Both the position numbers and the translations under genes were made by a program. From the NCBI RefSeq assembly GCF_000429325.1, contig NZ_KE386885.1, forward strand, positions 151,958-215,957: a DNA stretch of 64,000 nt, in the 5' to 3' direction. Of this stretch, positions 8,960-18,236 are shown in pieces; positions within the stretch are counted from its first letter, which is position 1; every line of letters begins with the position of its first letter. This DNA comes from Fundidesulfovibrio putealis DSM 16056. GTDB lineage: Bacteria > Desulfobacterota > Desulfovibrionia > Desulfovibrionales > Desulfovibrionaceae. The notes below the pieces were generated by a model. That model was not told the DNA's origin, ran no database searches, and was given only the letters and a program-made list of their open reading frames with translations.

Positions 8960-10320
8960 GCATCCTGACGCACTTGGACAAGCGCCGGCCCCTGGCCTTG
9001 GCCGCAGTCGTCCTCACATCCCTCGCGGCGGTCTTGGCCGGTACGGGCCTTGGGCTCCTCAGCAACATGGACCGATGGTGTTGGGATTTCAACCATGTGC
9101 TCGCAGGGAGACGCCACGACCCCTCCTCGACCCTCATCGTTTCCTTGGACGCACAGGCTCTGGCGGCCTACCCGAACACCCCCCTGGCATTCTGGGGGCC
9201 GCAATACGCCAAGGCGATCGAACGGCTGAAAATGGCCGGAGCCGCCTCCATCGCCCTGGACGTCCTGCTGGGTATAACGCCAGAACAATGGCTGCGCACC
9301 CTGGGGGCCGACAACATCCCCGAAGCCCTGCTGGATTATGACCAGGGTTTCGACCAGGCTCTCGCCCAGGGGCGAGTGGTCCTCGCCGCGCGGCCGGTTC
9401 GCGACAAAGGGGCGATCCCCGTTCCTTTCCCAGCCAGGGAATACCTGGACGCCCTGCCCGGCAAACTGGAGAACCTCGGGCTCACCAACCTGCACCGGGA
9501 CTCGGACAACGTGGTGCGGCTGATGGTCGCGGCTTACGCCGGGGTGCAGAGCGCCCCTAACACAGCTGATTTTCCAGTCCCGGAAGGCTACGCAGCACCG
9601 GATCCCTGGTGGACGCTGGGTGTGCTCGCCGTGAGGGAAGCTGGACTCCTGGGCAAAGCCGCATTTTCCGACGCCCTTGCGGGGCGGAGCCCTGAGCCTA
9701 TCGCCTTCTGCGGCCCTCCCGGCACCATCCCCCGCCTGTCCCTGGCAGCGCTCACGCGGGAAGAGGGTCTGAGCAACGACGAACAGGCGCTGATCGCGGG
9801 CCGCGTCGTCTTCATCGGGGCGGAGTTCGAAGGTGCGGGAGACCGGCTGCCGACGCCGTACTCCCGCCGGTTCCTCTGGCTCGGTCACAGGGATATGAGC
9901 GGCGTGGAGATTCATGCCAACATCGCCGAGACCGTCATCAATCCAGGCCGACTCGGCACTGTTCCCTTGTGGCTGGCCGGGCTCCTCTGGCTGCCGTTCC
10001 TGGCCGGGGCTGCCCTGGTATGCGACCGCTCAAGCCCCTGGAAGGGGAAAGGGGCCAAGGCCGCCCTGATCGGCGCGGGGTGGGCTCTGGGGCTCGTGTT
10101 TTTCCTGGCCGGGAAGCTCCTCCCGGTGGCGGGGCTCATCACGGGCCTGGGGATGGTCTTCACCAGCGTGAGTGGCCTGCGCATGACCCGCGCCGAGCGT
10201 GAGCGGGCCCGCATCGCCCGCCTGCTCGACAGGCAGGCCTCAGGAAAAGCTGCTGGGTGCAATGAGGGCTGCGGCTCCGAAGCGAGACCCGTCAGGAACG
10301 GCGGGAGGAGGAAGCCATGA
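8956..10320 (+). CDS. CHASE2-domain membrane protein lacking an output domain
   Basis: A 454-residue protein from ATG 8956, overlapping the previous stop as ATGA. One membrane segment (about 11-32) is followed by an extracytoplasmic CHASE2 sensor (about 45-320). This has the family's DLAILxVD-like start (STLIVSLDAQAL), IALDVLL, and FIGAEFEGAGDRLPTPYS near the end. Two or three membrane helices follow (about 335-405). In most CHASE2 proteins a cyclase, kinase or phosphatase follows. Here only about 50 basic residues remain (RERARIARLLDRQASGKAAG), which resembles the linker that normally leads into a cyclase. It is a sensor without enzyme output, possibly signalling through its operon partners. 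Confidence 0.85.
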   Translation: MSILTHLDKRRPLALAAVVLTSLAAVLAGTGLGLLSNMDRWCWDFNHVLAGRRHDPSSTLIVSLDAQALAAYPNTPLAFWGPQYAKAIERLKMAGAASIALDVLLGITPEQWLRTLGADNIPEALLDYDQGFDQALAQGRVVLAARPVRDKGAIPVPFPAREYLDALPGKLENLGLTNLHRDSDNVVRLMVAAYAGVQSAPNTADFPVPEGYAAPDPWWTLGVLAVREAGLLGKAAFSDALAGRSPEPIAFCGPPGTIPRLSLAALTREEGLSNDEQALIAGRVVFIGAEFEGAGDRLPTPYSRRFLWLGHRDMSGVEIHANIAETVINPGRLGTVPLWLAGLLWLPFLAGAALVCDRSSPWKGKGAKAALIGAGWALGLVFFLAGKLLPVAGLITGLGMVFTSVSGLRMTRAERERARIARLLDRQASGKAAGCNEGCGSEARPVRNGGRRKP

Positions 10321-10982
10321 ATCTTCTCAAATTGCTGCTGGCTGTAGCCGTTGTGACTGGCCTTCACGGGGCGGCATGGGCGCAGGTGGCCTGCATGGTC
10401 TCCGGCCTGGAGGGGCAGGCGTCGCTTGTCCGCCGGGGGGCCCAGCCAGTGCAGTTGACGTCATTCAAGAAGCTGCTGCCGGGTGATCTGGTGGAATTGA
10501 GCGCCGGAGGGCGTCTGCGGCTAAGCTTCCTGGCGCAAGGCAAGGCCGAAGCCTGGACCGGCCCGGCCAAGCTCTCCATCCAGGCGGATACGGCGCAGGA
10601 CTTGGCCAAGGGGCAAAAACCCTCCGTCACCAGCCTCGGGGTGGATACGACCTTCATCAAGGACTCTCCCATACTGAACGACCAGCGCGAGTTGGTGGCC
10701 GGCCAGATCGCCGTGCGCGGCTCAAGTTCCGCCAAGCTCGAAAACGCGGCTCTGGACCCGCAACGCGCCCAAGACCTGCAAAAAGTCGAGGCTGAATACA
10801 GACGCCTGCAAAAGGCCATGCCGCGCAGGGACGTCACCCCGCACATCTTCTATCTGGCCGCGCTTGAACGCCTGAGGCAGAGGAAGAGCATGGCCGAACT
10901 GATTCAGGTGTTGTTGGAGAATGACAGCGGCAACCTCGAACTATCCGAGATGCTGGACGATCTGTACGCGACAAAGCCGTAA
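10317..10982 (+). CDS. periplasmic FecR-like domain protein
   Basis: A 221-residue protein with a signal peptide (MNLLKLLLAVAVVTGLHG, cleaved near AWAQ) and a FecR-type domain at about 28-110 (GQASLVRRGAQPVQL, LLPGDLVELSAGGRLRLSF). The C-terminal half is helical and charged. It lacks the membrane anchor of true FecR anti-sigma regulators, so it is more like the free FecR-fold proteins often encoded beside CHASE2 and CHAT proteins. ATG 10317 overlaps the CHASE2 stop (ATGA). No terminator is clear in the 167 bases separating it from the convergent CHAT gene. Confidence 0.8.
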   Translation: MNLLKLLLAVAVVTGLHGAAWAQVACMVSGLEGQASLVRRGAQPVQLTSFKKLLPGDLVELSAGGRLRLSFLAQGKAEAWTGPAKLSIQADTAQDLAKGQKPSVTSLGVDTTFIKDSPILNDQRELVAGQIAVRGSSSAKLENAALDPQRAQDLQKVEAEYRRLQKAMPRRDVTPHIFYLAALERLRQRKSMAELIQVLLENDSGNLELSEMLDDLYATKP

Positions 10983-11149
10983 GGCGGCGTTCGCGACGAC
11001 TCTAAGGGAATGCGTCGCATGACCCCGCCCCCAGAGTCACTCCCGCAAGCTCCCAAGGCGACTGCCCTCGCGAATCAAACGCCTGGCGTTCGGCCGGGTC
11101 CGGCCCAAACAGCGGACCGGACCCTGTCGCACAAGACGAACTGCACTCC

Positions 11150-14122
11150 TCAGGGCTCTCCGAGATACACGAAAGCCCCCCAGTAATAGGGGTTGTCCGC
11201 TCCGTAGCGTTCCCGCACGATGGCGCGTTCGTCCTGAATGGCCTTTCGCAGCGCCTCAGGACGGTTCATGCCTCCGGAAATCAGGTTGCGGTAGAAAGCG
11301 GCCATGAGCTCGCCGGTTTCCTTGTCAGGGACGCTCCACAGGCTCATGACGATCCCCTGTGCGCCGGCCTGCAGGAGGGCTCTGCGAAGCCCGAACACGC
11401 CTTCGCCCGCCATGACGTCCCCAAGGCCCGTTTCGCAGGCCGAAAGCACGACCAGCTCCGTCCCGCGCAGGTTGAGGTTGAGGAGCTTTTCGGCAGTGAC
11501 GACCCCCTCGTCGCCCCCCTGGCGCAGGGAGGCGTTGGCCCCGGCCAGCACGATGCCCGAGCGCAACAGCGGGTTTTCCTGGCCCTGGCCGGAGGACCGC
11601 GCAGGCAGGATGGCCGCATTGGAGGCAGCCTGCGCATCCGCCTTGAGAAAGAACCCATGCGTCGCCAGGTGGAGTATCCGTGGGCTCTTCAAGGCGAACA
11701 GCGCCTCTTCCAGGGCCTGATTTCCCAGATACACCGAGCCCTGCGGCAGGGCCGCAGAGATGGCCTTGACCTCGGAAGCGGTGCCCGGCAGACGACGGAA
11801 GCTTTGCCCGCGAAGCTGCCTGGAGACCTCACCGCCCCGCGTCGCCGCAAGGCCCATGGCCCGTGCCTGCGAATCAATCTCCTTCTTGCCCAGGTTGAAA
11901 TCGGGGTCTCCGAAAAGCGCCGGTTTACCCGAGCCGCCCCCTGATTGGGAGAAACCGCCGGCTTCGAAAGCCAGCGCGTCGCGCCCGGCGGACAGGTAGG
12001 AGAAGGTATACTCCTCCACGAGCGGCTTTCCGGAAGCAGGGCCAAGCACCTCGAATGGGAACAGGTTCAGATTTCCGTCCGGAGAGAGATAGACATGACG
12101 GGCCTGGCCAAGGCTCTTGCGGAGCGGGGCGAACACAAGGTCGAAGAGCTTGGCGGACCAGGCGGCGGACTGCGCGGTGCCGGGCTTGGCGTCGTTTGGC
12201 GTGTCGCGCATGGACTTCACGAATCCGGCCACGGCCTCGTCAATGCGGGCAGCCGGGCCGAGGTCCACGAGCGCGGGCACGCCTCCCTGCCCTCCCGGCA
12301 GGACGAAGGCCATGTAGCGCTGGGGCTGATTCTCATGCCTGGCAAAGTCGAATGGCGAGTAGAGGCAAAACTCCACCAGGGCCGAGCCTGCCGGGAGAGC
12401 CGCTGCCAAACCCGCCGCTGTGGCCGCTCCGGTTCGCTTCTTCCTGGCGAATGACTGGCTGGCGCTGGCAAACTTGGCTTCAAGCGCGCTCTTTTTCGCC
12501 TCCAGCGCGGCGATTTGCCTGGCTGTTTCCGGCCCTGCCGAATCTGAGGCCATCGCCAGCTTGGCCAGGGACGCCCGCAGGCGTGAGAGCTCCTCGAAAT
12601 CCTTTCGAACCTCCGCAGGCGCGTCGATCACCATGGCTTCCTGGAACTGCTTCTGGGCCTCGAGCACCGCCCCCTTGCGGCGCAGCCACAGATTCATGGC
12701 CGCAATCCGGGCGGACTGGTCAGAGGCGAGGCGCTGGCTGACCAGGGAGAGCATGGTGTCCACGCGGGATCGGTTCCCGGTGAGGTAGGTCAGCTTGTTC
12801 TGATCCGAAGCGAAGCCCATCACATGGTCGATGAGCGCGTCGTCGGCCTCCTGGCCCTTCATAAACGCCTCCAGGGCGCGCTTGTCGCCGCCCTGGTCGG
12901 CGTCCACCAGCCCCTGGATGTAACAGACGTCCGAATAGCTTTCCGAGGACTTCCCCACGGTCTTTTCGGCAATGGCCCTGGCGCGCTCCAGAGGTTTCAC
13001 GGCGAGATCTGGGCGCCTGGCCATGTAGTACACGCCCGCCTGGTTGGAGAGAATCTTGACCAGCACGGGGTGGTCTGGTCCCATGGCCTCTTCAAGGATG
13101 GCCACGGCCTGGCGCATCTGCTCCTCGGCCTTGGGGAGATCCCCCGAGAAGGCGAGATCAATGGCTGAGTTGTTCAGGCGGTGGGCCATGTCGGGGTGCT
13201 TGTCCCCGAGTTTCTTCCTGGTCGATTCGACAACAGCAGACCCGAGGGCCAGGGCTTCCTTGGTCCGGCCCGTGGTCTGGTAGATCATGGAGAGGTTGTT
13301 GCGAACGCTGATGATGAGCGGGTGGTCGGCCGGAAGGTTCTTCTCCAGCACCGCCAGGGCCCGGTTGCTGTACTCCTCGGCCTGGGGGAAGTCCCGCAAC
13401 TGGCTGTAGAGCATCCCGAGGTTGGCGTATACCACGCCTGCGTTGATGCTCTCCTTGCCCCAGCGCTTCTCCTGGCTGGCCTTCGCGCTTTCCAGGAGGT
13501 CGCGCGCGCGGGCCAGATCGCCCATGTTCACGCAGGTCGTGGCCAGATTGCTCTGTGCGGAGGCCGTGTTCTCGCCGTTCGGCCCCTCCTTTTTCATGAA
13601 GATCGCCAAGGCACGCTCACCGTAAGGCTTGGATTCTTCATAGCGGCCCTGGTCGTTGTACAATACCGAGAGGTTGGCCATAATCTTGGCCGACATCTCC
13701 CCTTCCGGGCCTTCCAGGGACTCCGCCAGCGGCACGATCGCCTTGTACTCGTCCACGGCCTTGGCAACCTGCCCGCCCTGATACGTGAGCTCGGCCAGGG
13801 CATACCTGATCAGGAGGACGTTCTTGCTCTTCTCCCCGTCCTTCTTGAGGTATATCGCCAGGGCTTTTTCGAACATCTGCCGGGCCTTGGCGTAGTCCCC
13901 CAGACGCTTGTACGTCTCGCCAAGCACGATGGCGTCCAGGGCCACAAGGGAGTGCTCCGGCCCGAATGACTTCTCGTGGTCGGCCAGCGCCTTTTCAGCA
14001 ATGGGCAAGGCTTCCTGGGGTTTCTGATCCCGCAGCAGGTTGTAGCTCTTGTAGGTCGAGCAGGACAGCAGGCCCAACCCGGTGATGGCCAGAAACAGCG
14101 CCAATCGGATACGTCGTGTCAT
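11150..14122 (-). CDS. TPR-CHAT caspase-like lipoprotein
   Basis: A 990-residue protein starting at ATG 14122 behind GAGGAGA. The leader ends in a lipobox (GLGLLSC, Cys 21). Residues about 40-480 hold tetratricopeptide repeats of the CHAT-associated type (A..Y..RAL..E... units). The C-terminal third is a CHAT peptidase domain: the His site is LHLATHGFF and the Cys site is LSACETGLGD, followed by GEGVFGLRRALLQAGA and SLWSVPD. Catalytic His and Cys are both present, so it should be an active Cys protease anchored in the envelope. It ends the leftward operon with CsgG-like, YdbH and YdbL proteins, and converges on the CHASE2/FecR operon. The substrate is unknown; self or partner cleavage on signal is inferred. 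Confidence 0.9.
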   Translation of the reverse strand: MTRRIRLALFLAITGLGLLSCSTYKSYNLLRDQKPQEALPIAEKALADHEKSFGPEHSLVALDAIVLGETYKRLGDYAKARQMFEKALAIYLKKDGEKSKNVLLIRYALAELTYQGGQVAKAVDEYKAIVPLAESLEGPEGEMSAKIMANLSVLYNDQGRYEESKPYGERALAIFMKKEGPNGENTASAQSNLATTCVNMGDLARARDLLESAKASQEKRWGKESINAGVVYANLGMLYSQLRDFPQAEEYSNRALAVLEKNLPADHPLIISVRNNLSMIYQTTGRTKEALALGSAVVESTRKKLGDKHPDMAHRLNNSAIDLAFSGDLPKAEEQMRQAVAILEEAMGPDHPVLVKILSNQAGVYYMARRPDLAVKPLERARAIAEKTVGKSSESYSDVCYIQGLVDADQGGDKRALEAFMKGQEADDALIDHVMGFASDQNKLTYLTGNRSRVDTMLSLVSQRLASDQSARIAAMNLWLRRKGAVLEAQKQFQEAMVIDAPAEVRKDFEELSRLRASLAKLAMASDSAGPETARQIAALEAKKSALEAKFASASQSFARKKRTGAATAAGLAAALPAGSALVEFCLYSPFDFARHENQPQRYMAFVLPGGQGGVPALVDLGPAARIDEAVAGFVKSMRDTPNDAKPGTAQSAAWSAKLFDLVFAPLRKSLGQARHVYLSPDGNLNLFPFEVLGPASGKPLVEEYTFSYLSAGRDALAFEAGGFSQSGGGSGKPALFGDPDFNLGKKEIDSQARAMGLAATRGGEVSRQLRGQSFRRLPGTASEVKAISAALPQGSVYLGNQALEEALFALKSPRILHLATHGFFLKADAQAASNAAILPARSSGQGQENPLLRSGIVLAGANASLRQGGDEGVVTAEKLLNLNLRGTELVVLSACETGLGDVMAGEGVFGLRRALLQAGAQGIVMSLWSVPDKETGELMAAFYRNLISGGMNRPEALRKAIQDERAIVRERYGADNPYYWGAFVYLGEP

Positions 14123-14172
14123 GATGGCGTCTCCTCGTCGCGGGCGTGTTCACGGCTGCGGGAAAGACACGG

Positions 14173-14706
14173 CTATTTCCGCGACCAGCTTCCGTCCTTG
14201 GCTTGCACCCACCAGTTCTTCAGGGCGTTGTCGCGCCAGGTCTGGGCGTAGATTTCCCCCACCTTGGGGAGGTCCGCGCTCTTTATCTTCAGGTCCTTTG
14301 CCAGCGCGGCGTAGAGCCTGGCGCGGTCCGCGTTGTCCTCGGCCACGAGCTTGCGGGCATCCTCGGCCTGGGCTGCGCTTACGCTCTCGCCCGGACGCAC
14401 GGCCAGGTAGCCGTCGTTCCCGATTCCCACGCCGCCCGCGTCATAGAACGGCTTGAGGCTGCCCTGCCTGTCCAGGATGGATTCCATGGCGGCCCGCACG
14501 TCCGGGTTCGCCACGCTGTCCACGCGCCGGGGAGCGCCTGACGCCCGCGTGGCAACCATGCTGCGGGAGGAGAAGGCGTCCGCCACCAGGAGCTCCGCGC
14601 TCTGGGCGACCTCGCTGGCTGGGAAGTTGACCTGGACGGTGGCGCAGGCCGAAAACACCAGCAGACAAGCGGACAGCGCGACAAATTTAACAGGATGCGA
14701 GACCAT
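14173..14706 (-). CDS. ydbL: YdbL-family (DUF1318) lipoprotein
   Basis: A 177-residue protein with lipobox LLVFSAC, then VQVNFPASEVAQSAE. The family's core follows: QGSLKPFYDAGGVGIGNDGY, then SAAQAEDARKLVAEDNADRARLYAAL. E. coli YdbL assists the YdbH-YnbE envelope bridge, which moves phospholipid between membranes. E. coli YdbL is soluble, so the lipobox here may let it stand in for YnbE, the small lipoprotein partner, for which I find no gene. ATG 14706 lies 31 bases after the ydbH stop, behind AAGGGGG. Confidence 0.8.
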   Translation of the reverse strand: MVSHPVKFVALSACLLVFSACATVQVNFPASEVAQSAELLVADAFSSRSMVATRASGAPRRVDSVANPDVRAAMESILDRQGSLKPFYDAGGVGIGNDGYLAVRPGESVSAAQAEDARKLVAEDNADRARLYAALAKDLKIKSADLPKVGEIYAQTWRDNALKNWWVQAKDGSWSRK

Positions 14707-14737
14707 GGATACCCCCTTGTTCCTGTGCGGTTCAGCT

Positions 14738-17700
14738 TCATTCCCCTATTCCAGAAGGAGCCGGGACCTTGATCTTTGCGGGACGCGGTGCGTCGTGCCC
14801 ATGCCCCATGCCGAATTCCACGCCCGGCTTCGTTTCCCTATTCATTATTTTCTTGATTCGGACAAGCAGGTCCGCAAAAGGCATTGCATTCTCAGGGTTT
14901 CCGTTGACCACGTCCACTCCAGCCAATCCTGAACGCTTCAGGATGTATTCGACCCCATTCTCGTGATGCAGGCCGCGCACGGTGCACATGGCCCCTTTAA
15001 GCCCGATGAGCAGACCCAGCTTCTTGTAGCCGAAGTCGCCGAACAGCATGAGCGCGGCTCGCGCCGCCAATCCGGGATCGACACGCCCCCCCGCGCTCAC
15101 CTCGGTCAGCGAGTCCACCGCGCCGAGGCTGATGCGCTGCTCCACGCCAGGTTCGGGGAGCGACTCCACGCGCAGGGTGAAGGCCAGAGGCAGAAAGCCC
15201 GCCATGTGGAGCTCCGACAGAGTCACGTTGAGCCTGCCGGTAATCCTGCCCACCCCGGCCATGGCGCTCACGGACCGCATGTCCGCGCCGAGAAGCCCTG
15301 CATGGACCCGGAACTGGCGATCCGCCGCAAACGGGCGGGCCACCTTGAGCCCCATGACCACCAGATCGCCCCCGAAGGCCTTTGCGGTCAGCTCTCCGTC
15401 CACGTTCAGCATGTCCTTGGTGAGGGTGATGGTTTCCCAGTTGCCGGAGGCCGCGCTCGACAGCTTCCCCTTGGACAGCTCTGCAAGCGGCAGCTCCGTC
15501 AGCCGGGCCGAGAGCCGGGCCTCGAAAGTTGGCTCGAAGGGGTTGCGCACTTCGGGCCGCGAGAGAGTCAGCCTGCCGCCAAGCAGCATCAGCTCAAGCG
15601 CCGGGCTGGTCTCGTCCCAGAGCCGCAGTGAGTCCCTGGTGAGGATCACGGGAATGCGCAGTCCCGTACTCTCCACGCCATGCGCACGAAGACTCGTCAG
15701 CTCCACCTCGCCGCGCCCGGTCAGTTTCGGGGCGGCGAGGCCCTCGGCGAACCCCAGCCGCATGCGCGCCTTGCCCTGCACCTGAACGCCGTCCTGCCCG
15801 GAAAGGGCCGGAGCCAGGGCAGAAGCCAGCCCGCTTAGGTCAGGAAGGGCGATGGTAGCGTCGCCTTGTCCGGTCCAGCCCTTTTTCGAGGGTGTGAACC
15901 GTCCCTTGACGCCAACGCTGGCCAGCCGCGCCAGGGATGCCTCCGCTGAGACATCAGCGCCCTTGTCCGGGGCGATCAGCTGGATCTTCGCGTTCACCTT
16001 TGCGGGATGCTTCGAGAACTCAAGCAGGGCGTCCGGCAGATGCAGCGCCCCGCCCTGGAGGGCGATCGAAACGGCGAGCGTCTGCGGCGCACCGGGATCG
16101 AAATCCAGTCCCACGCTGCCGGAAAGTCCGGTGCCAAAGCTAGCACGCTCTGGCAGGTCAATGCGGACATCCTTCAGGCGGGCTTCCACATGGGCAAGAC
16201 GCCCCGCAGCAAGCTCGCCGGGCTTGAGCCAGGCCTCCACATTCCCCGCCACGCCAACGGCCCCCGTCGCCGCTCCCGGCTTTGCGGACCTTGTCCCGGA
16301 CTTTCCGGCCCTGTCTGCGGCGGCGCGCGCGGAAACGCGGTTCTTCTCACCAGACTTGCCCGCCGTCAGGGCAGGCAACCCAAGGACCTCGGCCAGCCGT
16401 TCGAGCTGCACGGTGGCGTGCGCTCGTTCCACAACCAGAGAACCCGGTGCGCCTGAATCCATCCCCACAGAACAGCTCAGGGTCCCCAGATCGCAGGCAT
16501 CTGCGATCATGGACACCACGCCGGAGACCCTGCCCTGGGACACCGTCATTCCCGCTCCGCCGTGCGCCTTGATCTCCGGGAACGCCATCCCTCCGGCGAA
16601 CTGGCCCAGGGAAGCCCGGAAGTTGACCGCCTCCACGGTGATCGTCGGCAGCCGCCCGCCAAGACCGGCCTCGAACTGGAAAGCTGGAAGGGACAGCTCG
16701 GGACGCTTCACCGCTCCGCGCATGGCCACCTGGCCGGACAAGGCCCCGTCGTCGAACGCCGCCACGATGGAGAGGACGCCCTCAACCCCGAGCGAGGCGC
16801 TCGCAATCCCCATGGAGGGAGATGACACTGCGGCGCTGGCCCGCACCGGGCCGCCAGAAGGGAGTTCCAGGTTCAGGGAGATAGCCGTCTGCCCGTCCAG
16901 TTTTAGGTCGCGCAGGTTTTCCGGCATAAGAGGCTGCACCAGAGGAGCAAGACGGCGGAGGTCTGCAAGGTCCGCCTGCGTGCTCACGACGAATCCCTGG
17001 TCGCGGGAGCCTTCAATGCGGCCCTGCGCCGCCAGGAGTCCCGGCACGGCGATGCGGTCCACTTCAATGTCCAAAACCCCTTTCTGAAAACGACCGTGGG
17101 CGAGCATGTCCGCCTGCGCCCCCTCCAGGAACCCTTTGAGAGATTCTGGGAGCGCCGCCCCTTCGTCGGTGAGGCGTACCCGCTCAAGCCGCAGGGCGAA
17201 GGAGTCCAGATTCAGGTCCTCCGCCTTTGCGACGAGTTCGCCATTGCTTTCCAGGGAGGCCCGGAAATAGCGGGTGACGAGTTCGGTTTGATCCAGGCGA
17301 AAATTCACGTTCGCCTTGGACGAAGCAGGGTCGAGATTGCCCCGGATGACCACGCGCGCATCAGCAGCGAGGGATTTGCCGGGAGCCTTGTCAGCGACGT
17401 CGGGCAGGGTAAGCCGTTCAGCGGGGAGACTCTCCGCGTGGGCATCGATTCCGTCCATAGACGCGTTCAGGCGCACTGCCGCCCGCGCTTGCAGCACGAC
17501 TTCGCCGCCCGGCTCCATGGACAGAGCCGCCTGCGCCGCAGAGGCCTCGCCGCCGGGCCAGAACGCCTTGAACGCGCCCCCCCGCAGCGACACGCGCACG
17601 TTGTCCGGCAGAGGGGGGAGATGCACGGAGGGAGATCCCGGTGTCCGGCTTTCAGCCTTGGGCAGTGATTCGAACAGCGCGGAAACATCCGGCGACTCGA

Positions 17701-18067
17701 CCTCGACGCGCCACATGTGGCGAAGGCCATCGGGGGCCAGTCCGTCACGGGCCAGGGTGAGAGAGGCGACGCGAATGTTGACGTGCCCGCCCATTTCAGC
17801 GGGGAGCGCCCTGCGAGCGACAAGGCCCGACAGCGCAAGCTGCGGCGGAAACAGGCCGAGATCAGCGGATTCGACCGAAGCGTCCTGTCCCGCAGCCCTG
17901 AGAACAGCGTTAACCAAGAACAACCGCCCCTCAGAGCTCGCCATGACCAGCGCCACCGCCCCAAGAGCTGCGCCCAGCAGACACAGGACGCCAAGAGCAA
18001 CGCGCACCGCCCACTTGCTCCTGGGCGCGCTCTGGCCGGTCTGCTCGGCGTCAGTGTGGTGCGGCAT
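14738..18067 (-). CDS. ydbH: YdbH-like AsmA-family envelope bridge protein
   Basis: A 1109-residue protein with one N-terminal membrane helix (about 20-43) and a very long periplasmic part. This is rich in the alternating beta pattern of AsmA-like and TamB-like proteins. The last 170 residues match the conserved YdbH end: VDGELTAKAFGGDLVVMGLK, and later FGDFGYKKLGLLIGLKGA and LVRIKKIMNRE. AsmA-like proteins form hydrophobic grooves that carry phospholipid from inner to outer membrane. E. coli ydbH sits in an operon with ynbE and ydbL; here ydbL follows directly. The start at 18067 has only a weak ribosome site. The transport role comes from the family. Confidence 0.8.
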   Translation of the reverse strand: MPHHTDAEQTGQSAPRSKWAVRVALGVLCLLGAALGAVALVMASSEGRLFLVNAVLRAAGQDASVESADLGLFPPQLALSGLVARRALPAEMGGHVNIRVASLTLARDGLAPDGLRHMWRVEVESPDVSALFESLPKAESRTPGSPSVHLPPLPDNVRVSLRGGAFKAFWPGGEASAAQAALSMEPGGEVVLQARAAVRLNASMDGIDAHAESLPAERLTLPDVADKAPGKSLAADARVVIRGNLDPASSKANVNFRLDQTELVTRYFRASLESNGELVAKAEDLNLDSFALRLERVRLTDEGAALPESLKGFLEGAQADMLAHGRFQKGVLDIEVDRIAVPGLLAAQGRIEGSRDQGFVVSTQADLADLRRLAPLVQPLMPENLRDLKLDGQTAISLNLELPSGGPVRASAAVSSPSMGIASASLGVEGVLSIVAAFDDGALSGQVAMRGAVKRPELSLPAFQFEAGLGGRLPTITVEAVNFRASLGQFAGGMAFPEIKAHGGAGMTVSQGRVSGVVSMIADACDLGTLSCSVGMDSGAPGSLVVERAHATVQLERLAEVLGLPALTAGKSGEKNRVSARAAADRAGKSGTRSAKPGAATGAVGVAGNVEAWLKPGELAAGRLAHVEARLKDVRIDLPERASFGTGLSGSVGLDFDPGAPQTLAVSIALQGGALHLPDALLEFSKHPAKVNAKIQLIAPDKGADVSAEASLARLASVGVKGRFTPSKKGWTGQGDATIALPDLSGLASALAPALSGQDGVQVQGKARMRLGFAEGLAAPKLTGRGEVELTSLRAHGVESTGLRIPVILTRDSLRLWDETSPALELMLLGGRLTLSRPEVRNPFEPTFEARLSARLTELPLAELSKGKLSSAASGNWETITLTKDMLNVDGELTAKAFGGDLVVMGLKVARPFAADRQFRVHAGLLGADMRSVSAMAGVGRITGRLNVTLSELHMAGFLPLAFTLRVESLPEPGVEQRISLGAVDSLTEVSAGGRVDPGLAARAALMLFGDFGYKKLGLLIGLKGAMCTVRGLHHENGVEYILKRSGLAGVDVVNGNPENAMPFADLLVRIKKIMNRETKPGVEFGMGHGHDAPRPAKIKVPAPSGIGE

Positions 18068-18236
18068 GGCGCTGATCCGTGAATTCCCGTTTAGCCCGTT
18101 TAGGTGGTGACGGCACTCGAATCTGTCAGTACGCCATCATGCCTTTCCTGATTGCGTAAACCTCGGCATCCTTGCAGGATCAGGAGGATGACCAGGGGGC
18201 GGCTGCCCGGAGCAGCAACGGCCCGCTCCTGCACGG

